NCBI RefSeq assembly: GCF_000369505.1
Contig: NZ_KB850055.1
Coordinates: forward strand, 2,345,692 to 2,409,691
Length of the DNA: 64,000 nt
From: Acinetobacter sp. NIPH 298
GTDB taxonomy: Bacteria > Pseudomonadota > Gammaproteobacteria > Pseudomonadales > Moraxellaceae
Direction of reading: 5' to 3'
The notes below the pieces were generated by a model. It was not told the origin of the DNA. It ran no database searches and saw only the letters and a program-made list of their open reading frames with translations. Both the position numbers and the translations under genes were made by a program. Shown here in pieces: positions 57,985 through 64,000 of this stretch (position 1 is the first letter of the stretch; each line of letters begins with the position of its first letter).

Positions 57985-58299
57985 TTAAGCACCTTGCTCT
58001 AAAGCTAAGCCTGCATCACGTGCTGCACGTGTGCCACCCATCAAGACAACATATTCACGAGAACCATCAATACCTTCTAAAAGTTCTGCTGCTCGAGGTG
58101 CTTTACTGCCACCCCCGCATAGAATATAAATCGGCTGATCCGCTGCAACCTGAGTCAAACTATCCGCAGTTAATTCAGCAATTGGGCGATTTACTGCCCC
58201 TTTGACATGAGCCTCTGTATACGCTTTGGTATCTCGGACATCCCAAATGACAGCGTCTTTTGGGAACTCAAATGTTGTAATTTCTTGTTTACGGATCAT
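57985..58299 (-). CDS. Single-domain rhodanese-like protein
   Basis: A 104-residue rhodanese domain: VIWDVRDTKAYTEAHVKGAVNRPIAEL, then the active-site loop with Cys at residue 61 (ILCGGGSKAPRAAELL), then YVVLMGGTRAARDAGLALE. It could act as a sulfurtransferase. The ATG at 58299 follows AAAGGAG at 7-base spacing; an in-frame start upstream adds nine residues with a worse site. It is divergent from yajQ. Confidence 0.88.
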   Translation of the reverse strand: MIRKQEITTFEFPKDAVIWDVRDTKAYTEAHVKGAVNRPIAELTADSLTQVAADQPIYILCGGGSKAPRAAELLEGIDGSREYVVLMGGTRAARDAGLALEQGA

Positions 58300-58389
58300 T
58301 GCGCACTCCTTTGATGTAAACAACACTTGGCAAATGAAGAAAACCCCCTTAGCATCTCAAATATTCTTTCCCTTTGTAAAGGTCTAACT

Positions 58390-58878
58390 ATGCCTTCTTT
58401 TGATATTGTTTCTGAATTAGAGTTATTTGAAGTCAATCATGCCGTACAAAACACTCAAAAAGAGATTGCGACACGTTTTGACTTCCGCGGACAGGATGTT
58501 TCGATTGAGCTAAATGAAAAAAATAAGGAAATCAAAATCTCAACTGAAAGTGATTTCCAATGTGAACAAGTCTATAGCATGCTCGAAAACCATTTCTATA
58601 AACGCAAGATTGACGTACAAGCATTAGATCCTCAAAAAGCCACCGCATCTGGTAAAAATGTGGTTCAAGTTGTCAAACTTAAAGATGGACTTGACTCAGA
58701 TACCGCAAAAAAAATTAATAAAGCCATTAAAGAAAGCGGCATCAAAGCGCAATCTTCTATCCAAGGCGACAAAATTCGTGTCACGGATAAAAAACGCGAT
58801 ACTTTGCAACAAGTCATGAACTTTTTACGTGAACAACAATTTGGTCTGCCACTCCAATTTAATAATTTCAAAGACTAA
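58390..58878 (+). CDS. yajQ: UPF0234 family nucleotide-binding protein YajQ
   Basis: YajQ-like proteins bind c-di-GMP or other nucleotides in some bacteria. The 162-residue protein has MPSFDIVSELELFEVNHAVQNTQKEIATRFDFRG at the start, KIDVQALDPQ, and KIRVTDKKRDTLQQVMNFLREQQFGLPLQFNNFKD at the end, the two RNP-like folds of the family. The start at 58390 matches the family N-terminus. Confidence 0.95.
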   Translation: MPSFDIVSELELFEVNHAVQNTQKEIATRFDFRGQDVSIELNEKNKEIKISTESDFQCEQVYSMLENHFYKRKIDVQALDPQKATASGKNVVQVVKLKDGLDSDTAKKINKAIKESGIKAQSSIQGDKIRVTDKKRDTLQQVMNFLREQQFGLPLQFNNFKD

Positions 58879-58892
58879 GCAATAGGTTCACT

Positions 58893-59387
58893 ATGGCAAA
58901 AGATAACCGTCTTTATACGCTGGTTAAAACCACGTCTAAGTTTCCTAAAGGCATCCGTAGCACATTATGGAGCAAAGCTTTTGGCCGTGTTGTTCCAATG
59001 GTGGGAACAGCGAATATCCGCTATTTAGAAGTGGATAAAGACCACGTGACTGTGCGTATTGAAAACCAACGTAATATGCAAAACCATATTAAAGGTGTTC
59101 ATGCCGCAGCAATGGCGCTATTGGCTGAAACAGCAACGGGTTTTTTAACTGGTCTACATGTTCCAGATAGTCGCATTTTGTTGATTAAATCTTTGCATGT
59201 CGATTATTTAAAAGTTGCTCAAGGTGGCTTAACAGCGACAGCAACATTATCAGCTGATCAACAAAAGTTTATCGCTGAAAATGAAAAAGGCGAGTTATTG
59301 ATTCCTGTCACTGTCATTGATGATGCTGGCAATGAACCAATCCAATGCCAAATGCTTTGGGCTTGGCTGCCAAAACGCAAAAAATAA
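58893..59387 (+). CDS. DUF4442 hotdog-fold thioesterase-like protein
   Basis: A 164-residue protein of the DUF4442/YiiD-like hotdog group. Segments: TLVKTTSKFPKGIRSTLWSKAFGRVVPMVGTANIRYLEVDKDHVTVRIE, then QNHIKGVHAAAMALLAETATGFLTGLHVPDSRI, where the Asn/His-Gly loop and the long hydrophobic helix are the acyl-CoA pocket, and SLHVDYLKVAQGGL. An acyl-CoA thioesterase role is likely but unproven. It follows yajQ by 14 bases and is followed by a terminator. Confidence 0.85.
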   Translation: MAKDNRLYTLVKTTSKFPKGIRSTLWSKAFGRVVPMVGTANIRYLEVDKDHVTVRIENQRNMQNHIKGVHAAAMALLAETATGFLTGLHVPDSRILLIKSLHVDYLKVAQGGLTATATLSADQQKFIAENEKGELLIPVTVIDDAGNEPIQCQMLWAWLPKRKK

Positions 59388-59401
59388 TTTTTTGAATGAT
59401 A

Positions 59402-59434
59402 AAAATAAAGCCCAAATGATTTGGGCTTTATTTT
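59402..59434. terminator. Bidirectional terminator
   Basis: A 15-bp stem (59402-59416 with 59420-59434), loop TGA, between convergent genes ending at 59387 and 59450. T-rich on both strands. Confidence 0.85.
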
Positions 59435-59449
59435 TTGCAGTGTCCTGCC

Positions 59450-59929
59450 CTAAATGAACTTTTCAATGATTAAAATTAGCTGCTGAAGATACTCAGCATC
59501 GACATCATCAAATTGATCCAGTTCATCGCTATCAATATCTAAAACCCCAACACACTCACTATTTTTCATGATCGGCAATACAATCTCAGATTTAGAAGCC
59601 GAACTACATGCGATATGTCCGGGGAATTGATCCACATCGGGCACAATCATCACTTGCTGTTGTTGCCATGCTGTTCCACAGACACCACGGCCTTTTGCAA
59701 TACGTGTACAGGCAATCGGCCCTTGAAAGGGTCCTAGCACCAGCTCATCGTCTTTCACAAGATAGAAACCAACCCATAGCCAATCAAATTGCTGTTTTAA
59801 TGCTGCACAAATATTCGCGAGATTGGCAATCACATCAGATTCACCATCAACAATCGCTTGAATCTGCGGCACTAGACTTTGATATTGTTCAGCTTTATGA
59901 CCTTGTTGCAAAACGAGTTCTTCAGCCAT
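59450..59929 (-). CDS. msrC: Free methionine-(R)-sulfoxide reductase (GAF domain)
   Basis: This enzyme reduces free Met-R-sulfoxide. The 159-residue GAF-fold protein (YebR type) keeps the three reactive cysteines at residues 74, 84 and 108 (IACTRI, GRGVCG, GHIACS). It also has KSEIVLPI and CVGVLDIDS. The usual Asp after the last Cys is Ser here. It sits alone, divergent from nothing, and ends at the terminator at 59402. Confidence 0.9.
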   Translation of the reverse strand: MAEELVLQQGHKAEQYQSLVPQIQAIVDGESDVIANLANICAALKQQFDWLWVGFYLVKDDELVLGPFQGPIACTRIAKGRGVCGTAWQQQQVMIVPDVDQFPGHIACSSASKSEIVLPIMKNSECVGVLDIDSDELDQFDDVDAEYLQQLILIIEKFI

Positions 59930-60012
59930 GATCTACACTCCAAATGCCAATATGATATAAAACAAAAAGATAGAGCATACAAAATCAAGCTCATATCCGT
60001 TTGGGTTATATT

Positions 60013-60429
60013 TTACAAGTTCGCTAAATAAGCTTGTTTAACCTCATCAGAAATCACACGTTTATTGCCATTCACATCAACAGCAACAAAAGTAAAGACC
60101 CCTTCCGTAATCCGCACAGGATCTCGAGAGTCATCATGACTATTCCAAACTTCAATTTGTACCTGCACCGAACTATTTCCGATTTTCAGGATTTTGGTGT
60201 AGCAGCTAATTACATTACCGACTTTGACTGGAACCAAAAAAGTCATCTGATTAATCGCGATTGTGGCACAGCGACCTTTACTCAGACGTTCAACATGAAT
60301 CGCACCCGCTAAATCCATTTGAGAGACAATCCAGCCCCCAAAAACATCACCACTCCAATTGGTATCAGCTGGCATTGCAATATTTTGCAGTGATAAAGTA
60401 CCCTCTGGATGATTCAAGCGTTCCGTCAT
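60013..60429 (-). CDS. Acyl-CoA thioesterase, YciA-like
   Basis: A 138-residue hotdog-fold thioesterase. The family core is visible: AMPADTNWSGDVFGGWIVSQMDLAGAIHVERLSKGRCATIAINQMTFLVPVKVGNVISCYTKI. Asp in the GDVFGGW loop is the usual catalytic residue. It hydrolyses acyl-CoA esters. The ATG at 60429 is 7 bases after AAGAGA; the ATG two codons earlier is too close to that site. It follows the trxC stop by a few bases, so it may be co-transcribed. Confidence 0.88.
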   Translation of the reverse strand: MTERLNHPEGTLSLQNIAMPADTNWSGDVFGGWIVSQMDLAGAIHVERLSKGRCATIAINQMTFLVPVKVGNVISCYTKILKIGNSSVQVQIEVWNSHDDSRDPVRITEGVFTFVAVDVNGNKRVISDEVKQAYLANL

Positions 60430-60439
60430 ATTCATTCTC

Positions 60440-60868
60440 TTAATGTTGCTGTAATTGCTGATCTAGCCATTGCTGTAATTCAGGCGTACGTAATGCACCG
60501 CTGATTCTTGCTAACTCGGTGGTTTTATTCATCAAGACCAAGGTCGGAATACTTCGGACATTAAAAGCAGCACTTAAACGAGGATTTGCTTCCGTATCAA
60601 TCTTCGCAAAAATTACATACGGATTTTGCTGAGCAACTTGAGCAAAATGTGGTGCCATCATCTTACATGGACCACACCACTCGGCCCATAAGTCAATCAA
60701 AACCGGTAAATCGGTATTACTGATAAAATGACTAAAATTTTGTTCATTTAACTCAATTGGCGCTTGGGGTAATAATGCCTGATGACATTGACCACAATTC
60801 GGATGAACTGCTAGTTTTTCTTCGGGTACGCGATTTTTTGCACCACATGATGCACAGACAATCATCAT
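60440..60868 (-). CDS. trxC: Thioredoxin 2 (TrxC)
   Basis: TrxC is a cytoplasmic oxidant-responsive thioredoxin with an extra zinc domain. The 142-residue protein has N-terminal CxxC pairs at residues 5/8 (CASC) and 25/28 (CGQC), then the active site WCGPC at 64-68 and the cis-Pro segment SIPTLVLMN. It starts right after the stop of the hydrolase gene (TAAATG) and is followed by a thioesterase gene at 60429, so the three may be one unit. Confidence 0.94.
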   Translation of the reverse strand: MMIVCASCGAKNRVPEEKLAVHPNCGQCHQALLPQAPIELNEQNFSHFISNTDLPVLIDLWAEWCGPCKMMAPHFAQVAQQNPYVIFAKIDTEANPRLSAAFNVRSIPTLVLMNKTTELARISGALRTPELQQWLDQQLQQH

Positions 60869-61765
60869 TTACATCACTCCAATATGTTGATGTAAAAATT
60901 CTAATTGGGTTGTGACTGCTTTTTCAAACCATGAACCGTGATAAATATCAAAATGTTTCATATCCCACTCATGGTAGCTCACAAAAGGAGCAATATTGGT
61001 TGCAGCTTCACGACTCGACTCAATCGGAATCAATGTATCATGCTTCGCTGCAATAAATAACACAGGGATATTGATCTTACGTACAAACTGGATCGGACGA
61101 TAACGCATCAAATTGAAAAATACCCGTGCTGGGACTTCCCCACTCCAGTAATAGTCAGGATTTATAATCGAATGATAACCATAATAACTATCCGATGTCG
61201 GTAAGAAGCACAGTCTATATTGATCAACAACAGGTAGAGTCTTAGGTACCAATCCCATCTTAGACCCCATGTAGTCTTGACTGGAACGCTTTAAAGCCTC
61301 AGGGTAGCGCTGAAGAGGGTAATGCTTGGCCGTCTCCGCACCATCTACATAGGGCACCTGTACCATCACTGCTTGGATATTTTTGAGGTCACTTGCCAAA
61401 CTCAGTGCATAACCACCACTCAAGGATGTTCCCCAAAGAATAATTCGTCGGCTATCGATCAACTTACAGTTAGATGCATGTTGAATCATGGTTTTCCAAT
61501 CATCTAATTGAGCAGTTAAGGAAACCAATTCTCTTGGTTTTCCTGTACTCCCACCCCAAAAACGATAATCGAATAGAATGACGGCATAACCCGCTTGAGC
61601 AAAACGTTGTGCATATTGCACTAATTTAAATTGACGCAATCCTGCAAAGCCATGTGCCATTAAAATTACGGCAGGTTTAATATTTGTCTTAGGAAGATAA
61701 AAATCAGCAGCGATCGTTTCATCACCACTTGGAACATACAACGGCTCAACAGTGTAGGTGTGCAT
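60869..61765 (-). CDS. Alpha/beta hydrolase
   Basis: A 298-residue hydrolase of the serine type. VILMAHGFAGLRQFKL forms the oxyanion region, GTSLSGGYALSLASD has the nucleophile Ser, AAKHDTLIP likely the acid, and DMKHFDIYHG the His. The C-terminus resembles peptidase-S15 or fungal-type hydrolases acting on esters. Substrate unknown. It leads the trxC unit. Confidence 0.85.
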   Translation of the reverse strand: MHTYTVEPLYVPSGDETIAADFYLPKTNIKPAVILMAHGFAGLRQFKLVQYAQRFAQAGYAVILFDYRFWGGSTGKPRELVSLTAQLDDWKTMIQHASNCKLIDSRRIILWGTSLSGGYALSLASDLKNIQAVMVQVPYVDGAETAKHYPLQRYPEALKRSSQDYMGSKMGLVPKTLPVVDQYRLCFLPTSDSYYGYHSIINPDYYWSGEVPARVFFNLMRYRPIQFVRKINIPVLFIAAKHDTLIPIESSREAATNIAPFVSYHEWDMKHFDIYHGSWFEKAVTTQLEFLHQHIGVM

Positions 61766-61888
61766 GCGCGCTCCATTACGTTATCTTTTTTAGGTTCATC
61801 GTTTATTTACTATAGACATTTAAACTCAACATTAAGCTTAATGCTATGATAGAGCATAAAATGTTTTGTTTGTTTTTGGAGTGACAAG

Positions 61889-62224
61889 ATGTCAGAGAAT
61901 ATTGGTTTTGCAGGTCAAATTGGACCAGATCACGTCGAGCAGGTCGTAGAGAAAGGATTCAAATCTATTATCAATAATCGCCCTGATATGGAAGGAGGCC
62001 CTGAACAGCCGACGAGTGCTCAAATCGAGGAGTCTGCACGTAATGCAGGATTAGATTATGTCTATCAACCTGTTGTTGCAGGCCAGATTACCGAGTTAGA
62101 TGTCCGTACTTTTGCAAACCATTACAACGAATTACCAAAACCTATTTTAATGTTTTGTCGTACAGGTAATCGTTCAAATAATTTATACCAATTAGCAAAA
62201 CAAATGGATTTGCTAGATGATTAA
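61889..62224 (+). CDS. DUF442/TIGR01244 family sulfur-transferase-like protein
   Basis: A 111-residue protein with the DUF442 fold: FAGQIGPDHVEQVVEKGFKSIINNRPDMEGG and the active-site-like loop MFCRTGNRSNNLY (Cys at residue 90). These proteins resemble dual-specificity phosphatases and occur fused to persulfide-handling domains (BLH) or alone. Here it stands alone, with no persulfide dioxygenase or BigR-type regulator nearby. The start follows TTGGAGTGAC at good spacing. Confidence 0.85.
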   Translation: MSENIGFAGQIGPDHVEQVVEKGFKSIINNRPDMEGGPEQPTSAQIEESARNAGLDYVYQPVVAGQITELDVRTFANHYNELPKPILMFCRTGNRSNNLYQLAKQMDLLDD

Positions 62225-62608
62225 TTTTTTCGTACCAAAATAACAACCTCATCACAATTTTAATCTGATTAGATTCATTAACTGACTCTAATCTAAGAAT
62301 GAATGATGGCTGACTATCATTTAAATAGTGCTGAGATTTCACCTAGATGATTCAATCAGCACTATTTTTAATGTATGCTAGCGTAGTTAATTTAGAGTAA
62401 TTAAATGCAATTATTATTTGCATCAAACTAGAACACTATCAAAATGGTATCAAACTTTTTTAATAATACCTTCTGAGGTTTTAGTGACTATAAATGCGAC
62501 GAGATCATAATTTGAAACATAACTAAAATATTGTTCAAATGTCTCAATTGCAAATAACTTTGACATATTAACAACTCTATAGTTCACACAATTTATTTGG
62601 GGAAATCT
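62225..62608. other. Intergenic region with several inverted repeats
   Basis: 384 bases. A perfect 12-bp inverted repeat (62323-62334 with 62356-62367) with a 21-base loop is followed by TTTT and may end transcription from the DUF442 gene. A smaller hairpin AATGAT/ATCATT lies just before it, and GATTAGA/TCTAATC before that. The rest is AT-rich upstream sequence of the lipoprotein gene. No gene was recognised. Confidence 0.5.
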
Positions 62609-63793
62609 ATGAAATTTATCAAGGGGACACTTGCGATTGCGTTAACAAGCATCATCGCAGCATGTGGCGGAGGCGGTAGTAAAGGCTACTACAATCAAAC
62701 AAATAGCGGAGGTAATAATACTGAACAACCACCAATTATCTCACCAGAATTAGAAGAAGCAACTACAACTCTGACTTCATTAAAAAAAGAAGGACAGTTT
62801 TTGTTTGGTAATTACGATGCGACTGATGAGTCCATGTCTAAGGGATACATTGATCATGCTTTAGATACCTTTGCTCAAGGGCCTTTGCAACTTACTGTTG
62901 ATGCGAAAAAGTTATTTGATCAAGATAAATCTCATTTCACTTATCATGAAACGTGTTTTGGGGGTGAAGGCAATCAAATTTATGAAAATACCCCATGCTA
63001 CGCACTAGAAGGCGAAACAAATATTAAAGCTGCCTTGAATACGATCTCACCAAATACTTATAACAACTGGGATTTTAGCATCAGCAAAAATGACCTAGCA
63101 AAACTCAAAATAACACCTGAGCAAATTAGTAAATTCACAGGTGAAACATTTATTTTGATCTTTGATAATCAAAATCAAGACAAGGCTTGGAATGATGTAT
63201 GGATTGCTGGTGTATTTGGCTATCCCTATCAGCAATCTTGGGGATTAACTCAGTCAAACCAACTTCGTGTTGTTTCCATGAATGGTGAAGGTCAATATAA
63301 TGTGACTGTTACCCATCCAGATGAAGAAAGTAAAACTTATGGCGCTTTAAGTATTTATAAAGATCCAAAAAGTTTAGAGGGTGATCTTTTTGTATTACAA
63401 AATAACTCTAGTTTCGACGTTTTGATTAATGACAATCCAAGTACACCAGATTTAGAACCCGTTTCTTTTGTTGTAAATTCAGTACCAGGTGATGCAACTG
63501 CGCTTGCAACCTATCGAATTAAACCTTCAGGAGACAAAATTTTAAATATCCCAAGTGTATCAGCCATATCAGGTTCTCGTATTACAAATGAAGCTCCTTC
63601 GAATAATACACAAAGTTTCACAGGGAGTATTTATTTAGAAGGTTCTGATATCTTTACATTTAAGAAATCATTAAATGGTACATTATTGAAGTTCAAGCAT
63701 ATTTTTAATGGTATTACTTTTGAAGGTAGCTCTGTCAACAACAATGGTACAGTTACAACAACTTTAAAAAAACCAATAGGCCTTCAGTACTAA
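62609..63793 (+). CDS. Orphan lipoprotein, 394 residues
   Basis: A secreted lipoprotein: the signal peptide ends in IIAAC followed by GGGGS and a Gly/Asn-rich linker. The body is beta-rich, with a cysteine pair (HETCFGGEGNQIYENTPCYAL) and several Asn-Gly turns (SMNGEGQYNVTV, NNGTVTTTL), which suggests an extracellular or periplasmic beta domain. I recognise no family. The ATG at 62609 follows GGGGA at 5-base spacing; an in-frame TTG four codons earlier is less likely. A strong hairpin follows. Confidence 0.7.
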   Translation: MKFIKGTLAIALTSIIAACGGGGSKGYYNQTNSGGNNTEQPPIISPELEEATTTLTSLKKEGQFLFGNYDATDESMSKGYIDHALDTFAQGPLQLTVDAKKLFDQDKSHFTYHETCFGGEGNQIYENTPCYALEGETNIKAALNTISPNTYNNWDFSISKNDLAKLKITPEQISKFTGETFILIFDNQNQDKAWNDVWIAGVFGYPYQQSWGLTQSNQLRVVSMNGEGQYNVTVTHPDEESKTYGALSIYKDPKSLEGDLFVLQNNSSFDVLINDNPSTPDLEPVSFVVNSVPGDATALATYRIKPSGDKILNIPSVSAISGSRITNEAPSNNTQSFTGSIYLEGSDIFTFKKSLNGTLLKFKHIFNGITFEGSSVNNNGTVTTTLKKPIGLQY

Positions 63794-63814
63794 ATAAATT
63801 TTTCTCTATTTAAA

Positions 63815-63843
63815 TTTTAAGGCCCTTAAATTGGGCCTTAAAA
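63815..63843 (+). terminator. Terminator after the orphan lipoprotein gene
   Basis: TTTTAAGGCCC (63815-63825) pairs with GGGCCTTAAAA (63833-63843), 7-base loop, followed by TTATCTATTATTTT. Confidence 0.8.
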
Positions 63844-63871
63844 TTATCTATTATTTTCTATACGCCATAAA

Positions 63872-63903
63872 AAACACCCCAACCATTTCTGATTGGGGTG
63901 TTT
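63872..63903 (-). terminator. Terminator of the rRNA operon
   Basis: A perfect 11-bp stem (63872-63882 with 63893-63903) and a run of six T on the minus strand, 12 bases after the 3' end of 5S rRNA. Confidence 0.88.
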
Positions 63904-63914
63904 GATATTTAAAA

Positions 63915-64000
63915 GCTGGCGATGACTTACTCTCACATGGCAAGTGCCACACTACCATCAGCGCGAAGAGGTTTCACTTCTGAGTTCGGGAAGGGATCAG
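63915..64000 (-). rRNA. rrf: 5S ribosomal RNA, 3' part
   Basis: Read on the minus strand the sequence runs CTGATCCCTTCCCGAACTC, then AGAAGTGAAAC and a GCGCTGATGGTAGTGTGG segment, and ends GTGAGAGTAAGTCATCGCCAGC. These are conserved 5S rRNA loops and the 3' stem of the Acinetobacter type. The 5' end lies beyond the window; a 16S-23S-5S operon is expected to the right. Confidence 0.93.

Overview
The window is a chromosomal segment of an Acinetobacter species. The base composition is AT-rich. Several proteins (FabI, IlvC, AcnA, LeuS, YajQ, the SecB cluster) read like Acinetobacter orthologues, and a 5S rRNA of the gammaproteobacterial type enters at the right edge. Almost all of it is core chromosome: about 55 intact genes, one gene broken by a stop codon, one partial gene at the left edge and the 5S rRNA at the right edge. 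No prophage, CRISPR array, integron, plasmid origin or tRNA gene was seen. The only transposase trace is a lone IS630-type OrfA.

Layout. 0-9.6 kb, mostly minus strand: tcdA, an MFS transporter, aconitase acnA, a TatD nuclease coupled to a DUF3298-type lipoprotein, a second diverged copy of that lipoprotein, a small inverted-repeat element, and prfC. 9.7-17 kb is the most accessory-looking part: an orphan lipoprotein, two tandem YadA-like trimeric autotransporters, a solo IS630 OrfA, a DUF6502 gene, a candidate small membrane peptide and a carboxymuconolactone decarboxylase-family gene. Three copies of a 17-bp palindrome are scattered here. 17.4-25.7 kb: an unrecognised 502-residue protein with a Rossmann-like loop, a degenerate M28-type peptidase lipoprotein, an AraC regulator facing a PHA-synthase-related alpha/beta hydrolase, and an MHYT-GGDEF-EAL cyclic-di-GMP protein. 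26.2-29.5 kb: the branched-chain amino acid genes ilvI-ilvH-ilvC. 30-34.7 kb: leuS-lptE-holA. 34.8-39.8 kb: a MacA-MacB-outer membrane factor tripartite export locus, with a highly structured spacer before the outer membrane gene. 40.5-41.5 kb: two orphan AT-rich genes. 41.5-46.4 kb: fabI, a Bax inhibitor-1 family gene, orn, rsgA, then rhodanese-grxC-secB. 46.4-50.6 kb: an Ada-type/AlkB alkylation repair pair, a YdjM-like gene broken by one in-frame TGA, coaBC and radC. 50.7-62.2 kb: mostly housekeeping and small enzymes (bestrophin, aldo/keto reductase with divergent LysR, RNase AM, yciB, yciI, mnmC, rhodanese, yajQ, thioesterases, free-methionine sulfoxide reductase, trxC, hydrolase, DUF442 protein). 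62.6-63.8 kb: an orphan lipoprotein, followed by the 3' end of a minus-strand rRNA operon.

How the genes work together. ilvI/ilvH overlap by one base and feed ilvC, with hairpins in front of ilvI and between ilvH and ilvC. The leuS, lptE and holA trio and the rhodanese, grxC and secB trio look like transcription units. MacA, MacB and the outer membrane factor form a complete tripartite exporter. The Ada-like and AlkB genes overlap and would both act on alkylated DNA.

I found no obvious new defence or mobile system. The best leads are a pseudoknot-capable element before the outer membrane factor gene, the repeated 17-bp palindrome, the two orphan genes at 40.5-41.5 kb, the unrecognised 502-residue protein, and the in-frame TGA gene at 48.0 kb.
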